From: an uncultured Prevotella sp.
GTDB taxonomy: Bacteria > Bacteroidota > Bacteroidia > Bacteroidales > Bacteroidaceae
Direction: 5' to 3'
Assembly: GCA_934183355.1 (NCBI GenBank)
Contig: CAKPST010000001.1
Location: forward strand, 1-64,000
Length of the DNA: 64,000 bases
Position 1 is the first letter of the stretch. Each line of letters begins with the position of its first letter. Below are positions 55,361-63,547 of this stretch, in pieces. A model generated the notes under the pieces. That model worked only from the letters and a program-made list of their open reading frames with translations. It was not told the origin of the DNA and did no database searches. Made by a program: the position numbers and the translations under genes.

Positions 55361-56068
55361 ATGAAGAAGACTCTTTTGTCACTCTTTGCTCTTGCCATCT
55401 CGTCTGTGGCGATGGCGCAGCATCCACAGCAGGGAACAGTGTCTATTGTACCACGCATCGGACTTAGCATTGCCAATCTGTCGGGAGACGAAATCATTGT
55501 TGACGGCAACTACACGCTGTCGTCGCGCTATCGCACCAGTTTCATGGGTGGTGTCGACCTCGACTATCAGTTCTTGCCCGACTTCTCGGTGACGTTGGGT
55601 GCCTACTATGCACAGCAGGGTTGCAACTACAAGAATAGTTTCGAGGAGAAGCATTCTGGCACTACGCTCGTTGGTGGCACTGGCTACAGCGACATGTCTA
55701 CACAGCTCCACTACATCAATGTGCCGTTGACGCTCAACGCATACCTTGCTCCGGGCTTTGCGCTGAAGGCGGGTGTGCAGTTTGGGTTTGCAATGTCGGG
55801 CAAGATGAAGTATGTGGAGACCATATACACCAAGGACAACGAGGGCGAAATGAAGCCGTCTAAGCCCGAGGACCGCGAGAACAACCTCAACTCTACAATG
55901 AAAAAGATGTGCATGTCCATCCCCGTAGGACTGAGCTATGAGTTTGCCGATGTCATCATCGACGCTCGTTATAACATCGGACTCACGCCATTCCAGGAAG
56001 TGGGTGGATATAAAGGACCCAAGAACCGTGTGTTCACTCTGAGTGCAGGCTATAGATTCAAGTTGTAA
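55361..56068 (+). CDS. Outer-membrane beta-barrel protein (porin-like, PorT/OmpW size)
   Basis: A 235-residue exported protein. Signal peptide to about residue 20 (SVAMAQH), then beta-strand pairs (VSIVPRIGLSIANLSG, GVDLDYQFLPDFSVTLGAYYAQQG) and a C-terminal aromatic VFTLSAGYRFKL, typical of small 8-stranded barrels. Many such Bacteroidetes proteins are called PorT-family or OMP_b-brl; a specific role cannot be assigned. No separate promoter was seen after the typA terminator. Confidence 0.75.
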   Translation: MKKTLLSLFALAISSVAMAQHPQQGTVSIVPRIGLSIANLSGDEIIVDGNYTLSSRYRTSFMGGVDLDYQFLPDFSVTLGAYYAQQGCNYKNSFEEKHSGTTLVGGTGYSDMSTQLHYINVPLTLNAYLAPGFALKAGVQFGFAMSGKMKYVETIYTKDNEGEMKPSKPEDRENNLNSTMKKMCMSIPVGLSYEFADVIIDARYNIGLTPFQEVGGYKGPKNRVFTLSAGYRFKL

Positions 56069-56090
56069 AAAAAGAAAAAACAATAAAAAA

Positions 56091-56141
56091 GGCGGTGATT
56101 AACGACTCGCCCTCAATAGGGATTTGTCATTAATCACCGCC
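56091..56141. terminator. Bidirectional terminator between the barrel protein and S8 protease
   Basis: GGCGGTGATTAA (56091-56102) and TTAATCACCGCC (56130-56141). Confidence 0.8.
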
Positions 56142-56173
56142 AATATTATTTATACTATTAGTTGGATCTCTTA

Positions 56174-58330
56174 TTAGAGAGCAGCCTTAACAGTCTCTAC
56201 GTTGTTGCCCTGGATGAGCTTGATCACGTAAATGCCTTCAGCGAGTGAAGAGAGGTTCACTGTCTCGCCGCTGTTGTTGAGCTGAGTAGCGAATACCTTC
56301 TGACCGAGAGTGTTGTAGATCTCAACCTGAGCCTTGCCGCTGCCGAATGAGAATGTGGCAGTGCGTGCAGCGCGGTTGGTAGAGATGCTGAACATCTTGT
56401 CGGTCTTGGTGGTCTCAGTGATACCAGTTGTCTCGCCGAGAACATACTTCAAGCCGCCGCATGCGTCGATGTAGCCATAACCATAAGTGTTGTCTGGCAA
56501 CTGAACGTCTTCCGGCATGTACTTAGTCTCACGTGAAGTTTTGCTCAATACTTCAATAACATCCTTAGGTGTCAAGTTCGGGTTAGCCTGGAGCCACAAT
56601 GCAACAGTACCTGCAACGAACGGAGAAGCCATTGATGTACCTACGTCGTATGTGTAAACGTCCTGACCGCTGCGAGCGATAACGTTAGTCTCGTCGCTCC
56701 AGCTGCCGCTGTAACGTGAACCTGCTGAAACTACGATACATCCAGGAGCACATACGTCTGGCTTGATGCGGCCATCGGCTGTAGGACCGTAGCTTGAGAA
56801 CTTAGAGTGCTCGCCGAAGCCACCTACGAGCTCCTGGTTGATCTGATAAACCTGACCAGTGCCTTGCAATGCGATAGGTGTGAAGTATGTGTTAGAGTTG
56901 TATGAACCTACAGAGATTACGTCTGGGCTCTCACCTCCAAGCTCACCTACAGTGTAGTCGGTGCTACCGTCAGTCCATCCACGCTTGTTCATGTTGGTGA
57001 AACCGCAACCCTGTGCGTTGTTCCATGCATGGATAGTGTTGCCAGCCTCGGCAGTAGCTACGAAACCGATAGCGAAACCGTCGTTGATAGAGTTAGCGCG
57101 GCTGAATACGAGAACGTTGGCGCGACCGTTGTTAGGATTGCGCTGGATAGCCAAACCTACAGTTGCAACTACACCTGCACCGTCAGGAACAATCCACTTA
57201 ACCTCGTTCTTGCTGTCTGGATCAGTAGAAACAGGCTCCGACTCTCTTACTATCTTACCATTGAGTGTGTTCACAACAACTGCCTTAACGCTGAGAGGAG
57301 CGTTTTTGTCACCCCAGATGTCAACGTAAGCCTGCTTGTTGGTCTCGTCAGCATAAGCAAACATTGTCTTGAGCTGCTTGCTGCTTGCTGTCAATGTCTT
57401 AGAAACGTGGAGCTTGTCAAGACCCTCGTTACCTGCTGCACCTACGATGATGCGACCAGGACCAACGAGCTTGGCAAATGAAAGGTCGGTGTTTGATGTA
57501 CCATCGTGAGGACCTACATGCGAACCGAGACTGATGTTGACAACAGCTGGCTTGCCTACGCTCTCAGCATAGTCGAATACATACTTGATACCATCAACGA
57601 TGCAAGCGTTGTCGTTCTTGAAGCTTACGAATACGAGGTCGGCATCAGGAGCAACACCATAGTAAGGAGTGCTCTTGTCGGCACCTGCTGCAATACCAGC
57701 TACGTGAGTAGCGTGGAAACCAGCAGTCATATCAAAGCGTGCTGAGTTGAATTCTTCCTGTGTCTTATACTCCACACCATACTTGAAGCCTTCAGGAGCA
57801 TTGCCGTAGCCCGACTGGTCCCAAATGCGCTTGATACGTGTAGCGCTCTTGTCAGATGTGAGGAAGTCGACGTGGTCGTACTGGAAACCGTTGTCCACGA
57901 TACCTACTACAACACCCTTACCAGTGTAATTGCCGTTGCTTGCAGTCATCTCGTGGCAGTCGTCTACAAAGCCCAACTTGCGTGCTCTGTCCATGAGCAA
58001 GCGAGCCTCTGTGCCTATAGAGAACGACTCTACGCCCTCTACCTGTGAAATGCGCTCGATAGCTGACATAGGAACAGTAGCTGTAACGAGAGTCTCTGAA
58101 ATCTGTGAGTTGATGTTAGCGCCGAGTTTTACGATCTCTGCGATAGCGTCCTGCGACTTAACATTGATAAATGCGTTTACGGTGTTCTCTTTGCCGTTGG
58201 CTGCCTTAGCCTTTTTAACTCCAGACTTAACGTCCTGGAGCATCAAGCTTGTGCTTGGTGACATTTTCTGTGCAAAACCATAGCTGCTAAGAATCAGCAT
58301 TGATGCAAGGAGTAAAGCTTTATTTTTCAT
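56174..58330 (-). CDS. Subtilisin-like (S8) serine protease with T9SS tail
   Basis: A 718-residue secreted protease. Signal peptide to about residue 20 (SYGFAQK), an I9-like prodomain (about 25-115), catalytic D146 (GIVDNGFQ), H209 (HATHVAGIAAG) and S566 (GTSMASPFVAG). The long stretch between H209 and S566 holds an inserted beta-rich region. The end (KAQVEIYNTLGQKVFAT to GIYVIKLIQGNNVETVKAAL) is a T9SS type A sorting domain. It lies 115 bp after the 471-residue gene on the same strand with no -7 box and with a stem-loop between, so it may be read from the same promoter. Codon use is biased as in expressed genes. Confidence 0.92.
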   Translation of the reverse strand: MKNKALLLASMLILSSYGFAQKMSPSTSLMLQDVKSGVKKAKAANGKENTVNAFINVKSQDAIAEIVKLGANINSQISETLVTATVPMSAIERISQVEGVESFSIGTEARLLMDRARKLGFVDDCHEMTASNGNYTGKGVVVGIVDNGFQYDHVDFLTSDKSATRIKRIWDQSGYGNAPEGFKYGVEYKTQEEFNSARFDMTAGFHATHVAGIAAGADKSTPYYGVAPDADLVFVSFKNDNACIVDGIKYVFDYAESVGKPAVVNISLGSHVGPHDGTSNTDLSFAKLVGPGRIIVGAAGNEGLDKLHVSKTLTASSKQLKTMFAYADETNKQAYVDIWGDKNAPLSVKAVVVNTLNGKIVRESEPVSTDPDSKNEVKWIVPDGAGVVATVGLAIQRNPNNGRANVLVFSRANSINDGFAIGFVATAEAGNTIHAWNNAQGCGFTNMNKRGWTDGSTDYTVGELGGESPDVISVGSYNSNTYFTPIALQGTGQVYQINQELVGGFGEHSKFSSYGPTADGRIKPDVCAPGCIVVSAGSRYSGSWSDETNVIARSGQDVYTYDVGTSMASPFVAGTVALWLQANPNLTPKDVIEVLSKTSRETKYMPEDVQLPDNTYGYGYIDACGGLKYVLGETTGITETTKTDKMFSISTNRAARTATFSFGSGKAQVEIYNTLGQKVFATQLNNSGETVNLSSLAEGIYVIKLIQGNNVETVKAAL

Positions 58331-58378
58331 TGATTTGTTTTGGTTTTTAATTTTTAATGGGTTGTTGTTGAGTTTTAG

Positions 58379-58414
58379 TATAAGTAGCGGAGATAAAAGA
58401 CTCCGCTACTTATA
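58379..58414 (-). terminator. Stem-loop between the 471-residue gene and S8 protease
   Basis: A 14-bp stem (TATAAGTAGCGGAG with CTCCGCTACTTATA), 8-nt loop. There is no T run on the minus strand, so it may be a partial terminator or an mRNA-stability hairpin rather than a full stop. Confidence 0.5.
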
Positions 58415-58445
58415 TTAAGATTTTTTATTAGGGTTGTATAAGAGA

Positions 58446-59861
58446 TTAATACTTATCAAATGTACCCTTGTAGTAAAGAACGAGACGTTCGTTTGTTCCA
58501 CCAGCAGCTGTGTTGTTATTAATGTATTTGTCAACAACATCAAGCGAAATCTCGTATGTGCCGTCTTCAGCCTGCTTTACAGACAATTTTCCATTGTTTG
58601 GAATGTTGGCATAGCCACCATATTTAGCATCAGGTGATTTAAGCTGAATTGAGCCATAGGTAATAGCAATGTTATCGCCATCTACCAACTTGCTAAGGTC
58701 AATCTCGCCACCGTTGATAAACTTCTTGTTTACTGCAACTACCACTTTCTCTGAGCTAAACTTGCTTGTGATGCCAGTGCCATACATATAGAAATTGTAT
58801 ACGTCGCCACTCATTTTGAGGAGAGCCATGCCAATAGTCTGGTTCTTAAGAACGTCTCCGTCAGCATTGTAGTGCTTGTAGCCATTGTTTACTACAGGAG
58901 CAGGCTTCATGTCGTCGAGCGACTCAACCTTAGCTGTAGCGCCATAGTATTCAAGCTTAACAGTGCGGTTGTCGTCCATAGTAGCGTCAATCTTGATGTA
59001 GAGCTTGCCTTCGTTGTCCTTAGCTGTAGTGATAGTACCCGACTTAACTTTCTCATAAATGATGCTTGTTTCGTAGTCGATGTACATGAAGTTGTAGCTA
59101 TCAGCGTCAGTAGCCATGTCGATAGTGCCATTGTAGAGCTTAGAGGCAGCGATGCTTACAGAAACACCAATCTTGCCAGCGAGCATGCCCTTAGCGTCGG
59201 TTGTAACAACGTCGCTGAATGCGAATGTTGTAGCTGCGCCAGTCTCTTTAGGCTCAAGAACCAAAGCAGAAGCAATATTGAAATCAGCGCTCTGGGTAGC
59301 GTTGGTCACGTTGATGCTGTTGGTAGCCTCGTAAATCTGGGTGTAAGCCTGTACACAACGGCAAACCAAGTCGGTGTAGTCGGCAGTCTCAGACTTAAGA
59401 GTGATTGTAGCCTGGCTCTTTGAGATTTTTGCTTCAAGTGTACCATTGAGCTGCATCTCCTCTCCATTGTATTCCACCTTAACGCCTTCAGCCTTGTCGC
59501 TGCCAAGCTCGATAGTGGTGCCCATGAGTGTCTCCGGAAGAGTAATCTTGAGCATTGGAGTAGCGGCTGCGCGTGTTTCAGCCTCCTTCTCTTCAGCATA
59601 GAGAGAGAAGATGTTGTTGCCTTCAGCCTGGAGCAGAGTCACCTTGCTGATTTTAACAGCCTCGCCGTTGAAGCCCATCTGGTTTCTGTTGAGGTCTCCA
59701 TAAGGGTCATACTCTTTGAATGCTACGTTCTGTACATTGTTTACTTTGTATACCACCTGGTTGCCGTCCTTTGTTGTAACGGTCATAACTCGCTTAGTCT
59801 GAGCGAATATTGGTGACACTGCCATGAGGCAGAGTGCGGTTGCTGCTATATACTGTTTCAT
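58446..59861 (-). CDS. Exported beta-repeat protein, third gene of a secreted operon
   Basis: A 471-residue protein of unknown function. Signal peptide to about residue 20 (SPIFAQ). Residues 24-50 (VMTVTTKDGNQVVYKV then VQNVAFKE) match the start of the mature 164-residue protein. Two similar beta-modules lie at about 275-307 (GTITTAKDNEGKLYIKIDA) and 423-466 (GKLSVKQAEDGTYEISLDV), sharing a G-T-[IL]-x-V pattern with the 620-residue protein next door. No C-terminal sorting domain is visible (ends GTFDKY), unlike its neighbours. Its start overlaps the stop of that gene by 4 bp (ATGA), so translation is coupled. Confidence 0.75.
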   Translation of the reverse strand: MKQYIAATALCLMAVSPIFAQTKRVMTVTTKDGNQVVYKVNNVQNVAFKEYDPYGDLNRNQMGFNGEAVKISKVTLLQAEGNNIFSLYAEEKEAETRAAATPMLKITLPETLMGTTIELGSDKAEGVKVEYNGEEMQLNGTLEAKISKSQATITLKSETADYTDLVCRCVQAYTQIYEATNSINVTNATQSADFNIASALVLEPKETGAATTFAFSDVVTTDAKGMLAGKIGVSVSIAASKLYNGTIDMATDADSYNFMYIDYETSIIYEKVKSGTITTAKDNEGKLYIKIDATMDDNRTVKLEYYGATAKVESLDDMKPAPVVNNGYKHYNADGDVLKNQTIGMALLKMSGDVYNFYMYGTGITSKFSSEKVVVAVNKKFINGGEIDLSKLVDGDNIAITYGSIQLKSPDAKYGGYANIPNNGKLSVKQAEDGTYEISLDVVDKYINNNTAAGGTNERLVLYYKGTFDKY

Positions 59862-61720
59862 TTCTTAATGATTTTTTGTGTCTTGTTGTTTGTCTTAACG
59901 AGATAGATGCCGGCAGGCATGTTCTGTACGCTTGCTGCAGCAGTAGCGTTGACAGTCTTGATGAGCTGACCATCTACAGTGTAAACCTCAGTCTTTGACT
60001 CGCCGTTAGCGTTGTCAACGATGCCGTTGATGCCTGTTGAGATAGACTCAGGATCGTAGTTGTACTCCATCTCCTTGTCATACTCGCCAGTGATCTTGAA
60101 GCCCTGACCGTCGTAGAGGTCGATAACGAACTTGTAGTGGTTGTTGTCAGTCTTGGTTACACCTACTGTACCAGAGTAAACGATAGCATACTTGTCCATA
60201 ACCCACCACAGACGTGTTGCAGGATCTGCACACTTCTGGAAGTGCTGGTAGACAGTACCTGTGCGACCGCCAAGATCGTCGAAGTAGCCACGTGTCATCT
60301 TGAATGGTGCATACTCGTTGGTGTAGAGGTGAGAGTTCTTCATCAATGTGTATGTTCCCTCTGGCAAATACTTGCTGCCTGCAGCTGCCTGGAACTCCAT
60401 ACGGAGGAGGTCCTGATCGCCCTCGCCAGTTGGGTCGTCCTTGCCACTCGGCGAACCGAGGTCAACTGTAAATACCTGAACGCCGTTCTGCTCGCCAAGT
60501 GAGTAAATGCGTGACTTAGCTACGCGGTCGAAATTGAGGTTAACGTCCTCAGTGAGGTTAGAGTGTACGTCCTTGTTGCTCTTCTCTGACTTGTCAGTGA
60601 TCTTGAATGAGATGCCCTTAGCAGTACCAGTTACCTTGTGACCACGGTCGGTAACGCAGTCGATAACGAAGTCGAATGTGCCTTCCTTCTCGCCTTCGGT
60701 GATAGTGATAGTACCATCAGCGATGTAGCAGTAGTCGTAGTCGGTAGTAAGACCTGTAACAGCCTTGCGACGCTTAACGTATGTACCCATGAGGATAGTC
60801 ATGCCCATGTAGTCGATCTCCATACCAGGGAAGAAGGTGTTAACTTTGAAGTTGCGTGCAACAGTGTATGTACCAGGAACTACAGTAGCATCCTTAGGAT
60901 TGCCGAAAAGACGGTTGTAGAGGTTGATTGTGAAGTCAAGACCCTTACCTGTCATACCACCAGTTTCTTCGTCGTATTCGCCTGTGTAGAGGTCGAGCAC
61001 CAAGTTGCCAGTGTTAGACTCCATGAGGTTGCCATAGTAGTAGCCAAGACCGCCAGTGAACTTAGCATCCTTGATGTCTGTTGTCATCTGCGGATATACA
61101 GTAGCGCCACCAGAAACCATGTTGGTCAGTGAAACCTCGCCATTGTATACGTATGTGGTGCCCTCAGAATCCTGGAAAGAGATAGTGTAAAGCTCTACGT
61201 TGTCATCGTTAATCTGCTTTGTGATAGTGATGCCACCATCGATGTCAGCGCCGCCGTTGTCATTGCCCTCAGCGTCGTATGCTGTTACGTATGAGCCTTC
61301 GTAGTTGTAGTGAAGGTCGCCCTCAGTGTTGAATGTGCCAGTAGGCAGAGACATTACGTTGTTCTCTTCGTCTGTATTCTCAGGAGCGTAGAGGTCGAGG
61401 ATAGCTACATTAGCATTGGTTGCCTTAATAGTACCATTCTTGCCATCATAAGAAACGTCGTTGTTGTCGGCTAAGATGAGATAATAGTTATCCATGCCTT
61501 CTTCAGAAGAAGCTGAAGCTGGGAAGTAGCCAGCGATAACGAGGCTGTTCAACTGTGCTGTCTCTGCTGCCTTAGGAGCGCCGAGCAATGACTTCATTGC
61601 ATTACCACGCTTCTTGATGAGCGACATTGTTGCATGCTTCTTAATCAACTTCTGCTGGGCTGCGATAGGCATAGCCACGATTGAAAGCAGAAGTGTGATG
61701 AGTAGTAAAGATTTTTTCAT
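59858..61720 (-). CDS. Exported protein with three tandem beta-modules and T9SS tail
   Basis: A 620-residue secreted protein. Signal peptide to about residue 21 (MPIAAQ). Three similar modules, about 78-194, 227-366 and 404-546, share LP-x-GTY (near 125, 282, 452), DG-x-ITIT (161, 334, 515) and a closing Y/F-x-[IF]-x-D-x-x-D-x-x-G (178, 349, 529). The last about 60 residues (TEVYTVDGQLIKTV to GIYLVKTNNKTQKIIKK) are a T9SS sorting domain. The modules look like beta-barrel or lipocalin-like folds, but I do not recognise the family. It overlaps the preceding 164-residue gene by 1 bp (TAATG). Confidence 0.8.
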   Translation of the reverse strand: MKKSLLLITLLLSIVAMPIAAQQKLIKKHATMSLIKKRGNAMKSLLGAPKAAETAQLNSLVIAGYFPASASSEEGMDNYYLILADNNDVSYDGKNGTIKATNANVAILDLYAPENTDEENNVMSLPTGTFNTEGDLHYNYEGSYVTAYDAEGNDNGGADIDGGITITKQINDDNVELYTISFQDSEGTTYVYNGEVSLTNMVSGGATVYPQMTTDIKDAKFTGGLGYYYGNLMESNTGNLVLDLYTGEYDEETGGMTGKGLDFTINLYNRLFGNPKDATVVPGTYTVARNFKVNTFFPGMEIDYMGMTILMGTYVKRRKAVTGLTTDYDYCYIADGTITITEGEKEGTFDFVIDCVTDRGHKVTGTAKGISFKITDKSEKSNKDVHSNLTEDVNLNFDRVAKSRIYSLGEQNGVQVFTVDLGSPSGKDDPTGEGDQDLLRMEFQAAAGSKYLPEGTYTLMKNSHLYTNEYAPFKMTRGYFDDLGGRTGTVYQHFQKCADPATRLWWVMDKYAIVYSGTVGVTKTDNNHYKFVIDLYDGQGFKITGEYDKEMEYNYDPESISTGINGIVDNANGESKTEVYTVDGQLIKTVNATAAASVQNMPAGIYLVKTNNKTQKIIKK

Positions 61721-62214
61721 TATTTCTTGATTATTTTAAAAGATTGTTCGTTTTCGAGGTTGAGTACATAGACGCCCGACTGGCAGTCGGCTAAATTGAT
61801 AGTTGCTGTGCCATTAGCAATCTTCTGAGCCTTGATAAGCTTGCCATCCACAGTGTAGAGAGTGGCCTTCTTGGCTGTTGTGCCTGCTACGACGATGTTG
61901 GCATTGTCGTTGTAGGTGAACGAGAAGAACTTGCCCTGGGCGGCAGTGATACCGGTTGCTGGGTCGTACTTCTGGAAATAAAACTCTGCCACAGCAGCCT
62001 GATCAAAGTCGGTTGTGACACTCTGTGAAGTCACCTTTAGTTTGTCGTTTTCAAACGTAATAATTGGTTTGTCCGCGATCATAAACTCCTTGGTGGTTTC
62101 ATCAGTCATCTTCAGCACGAGCATGTCGACATCAGTGTCACCATCTGTGGCGTTGGCTGCCATTGGTGTCATCAACATCAAGCCAAGCAATGCTTGCATG
62201 AATCTGATTCTCAT
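61720..62214 (-). CDS. Short exported protein with T9SS tail, first gene of the operon
   Basis: A 164-residue protein. Signal peptide to about residue 22 (MAANA). Residues 28-65 (MLVLKMTDETTKEFMIADK, then TFENDKLKV) form a small domain seen at the start of many Prevotella secreted proteins and in the 471-residue protein. The rest (KATLYTVDGKLIKAQ to GVYVLNLENEQSFKIIKK) is a T9SS sorting domain, nearly the same as in the 620-residue protein. The promoter at 62352-62359 gives a leader of about 130 nt. It leads the operon and shares one base with the next gene. Confidence 0.8.
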   Translation of the reverse strand: MRIRFMQALLGLMLMTPMAANATDGDTDVDMLVLKMTDETTKEFMIADKPIITFENDKLKVTSQSVTTDFDQAAVAEFYFQKYDPATGITAAQGKFFSFTYNDNANIVVAGTTAKKATLYTVDGKLIKAQKIANGTATINLADCQSGVYVLNLENEQSFKIIKK

Positions 62215-62351
62215 AATTGTTAGTTTTAAAAGTTTATTATATCAAATAGTTGAACACATTTATTGTTAATGGTTTGGCTACTTTTAACTTATTGAAGTAG
62301 TAATATAGTGTAATATACAGTAATAGTTTTGCTGTCTCTTTGATTCGATGG

Positions 62352-62359
62352 CAAAAGTA
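62352..62359 (-). promoter_or_regulatory. -7 box of the 164/620/471 operon
   Basis: Minus-strand TACTTTTG followed by CCA. Leader about 130 nt, long enough for regulation. No -33 TTTG. Confidence 0.5.
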
Positions 62360-62506
62360 AACAAATTATGCGGAATATATGCAGTTGTAGTGTTAAAATT
62401 TTATGTGTACCCTTAAATTTTTTGGTTTTTTCTGACATTTTGCTTTTTTGCCCTTGTTTTTAGTTCTTTTCACCCCTAATTGTTAGCGTTTACAGAATAT
62501 TATATA

Positions 62507-62514
62507 TACTTTTG
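62507..62514 (+). promoter_or_regulatory. -7 box of the cation diffusion facilitator gene
   Basis: TACTTTTG followed by CAT. Leader about 45 nt. Confidence 0.5.
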
Positions 62515-62562
62515 CATAGCCCCAAACATACAATAACATTATATGAAGTTTAAAAAGATAAT

Positions 62563-63495
62563 ATGATATTTTTCAGGAAAATGAGACAGCAATCAGCAGA
62601 AATGTCAGCAGGCAAACGTGAGAGCCGCATCTACAGGGTGACGCTATATGGAGCAGTTGCCAATGTGATATTGTGCGCCGCCAAACTTGTGGCGGGAGTG
62701 ATGGGACGCAGTTCGGCAATGGTGGCAGACGGTGTACACTCGTTGAGTGACCTTGTCACCGACATAATAGTGATAGCATTTGTGCGCATTTCGAGCAAAC
62801 CACAGGACAGAGGACATGAGTATGGTCACGGCAAGTATGAGACTCTGGCTACTACCATCATCGGACTGATGCTCCTGGCAGTGGGTATAGGCATAATGTG
62901 GAACAGCATCACACAGATTTGGGCATGCTTGAACGGCGAGACATTGCAGTCGCCAGGGTGGATAGCCTTTGTGGCGGCGCTGGTGTCGATAGTTGTCAAG
63001 GAGGTGCTCTTTCAGTATACACGCAGCGAGGGCATGAAGCTCGACTCACAGGCGGTGGTTGCCAACGCTTGGCATCATCGCAGCGACGCACTATCGTCGA
63101 TAGGCACAGCCGTAGGCATCGGTGGTGCTCTGGTGATGGGGGCTAAGTGGACGGTGCTCGACCCGATAGCTGCACTTGTGGTGAGTCTGCTCATCATACA
63201 TGCTGCCATAGAGCAGTTGCGCCCGAGTCTGGGCGAACTGGTGGACAACTCGTTGCCCGAACTGGTGGAGGAGCAGATAATACAGGCTATACTATCATGT
63301 CCAGGCGTGACCGACCCACACAATCTGCGCACACGCAAGATAGGCAATCGTGCGTCGATAGATGTGCATGTGCGCATGGACGGCAACATGACTCTGAACG
63401 AGGCGCACGACCGCACCACTGATGTGGAACGACGCATCAGGCAACTCATGGGCAAGGACACGTTTGTGATGGTGCATGTGGAGCCTAAGAAATAG
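62563..63495 (+). CDS. Cation diffusion facilitator (CDF) family metal exporter
   Basis: A 310-residue inner-membrane protein. Six predicted helices. The CDF metal-site signature lies in helix 2 (SAMVADGVHSLSDLVTD, with D at the usual HxxxD spacing) and helix 5 (NAWHHRSDALSS). The C-terminal cytoplasmic domain (about 210-310) ends with FVMVHVEPKK. It expels zinc, iron or another divalent metal; the metal cannot be told. Alternative start at 62581. It precedes thiD by 52 bp and may be co-transcribed with it. Confidence 0.9.
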   Translation: MIFFRKMRQQSAEMSAGKRESRIYRVTLYGAVANVILCAAKLVAGVMGRSSAMVADGVHSLSDLVTDIIVIAFVRISSKPQDRGHEYGHGKYETLATTIIGLMLLAVGIGIMWNSITQIWACLNGETLQSPGWIAFVAALVSIVVKEVLFQYTRSEGMKLDSQAVVANAWHHRSDALSSIGTAVGIGGALVMGAKWTVLDPIAALVVSLLIIHAAIEQLRPSLGELVDNSLPELVEEQIIQAILSCPGVTDPHNLRTRKIGNRASIDVHVRMDGNMTLNEAHDRTTDVERRIRQLMGKDTFVMVHVEPKK

Positions 63496-63547
63496 AGTGG
63501 TGAAAAAAGTAATTACACATTATTAAATATATACATTATTATATAAG

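Larger units (their letters stand above)
62215..62562. other. Divergent intergenic region upstream of the secreted operon
   Basis: 348 bp with a minus-strand -7 box (62352-62359) and the CDF -7 box (62507-62514). No gene seen. Confidence 0.6.

Noticed and set aside
63496-63547. TPP riboswitch before thiD
   Set aside because: Only 52 bp separate the genes, too short for the element, and no THI-box sequence is seen.
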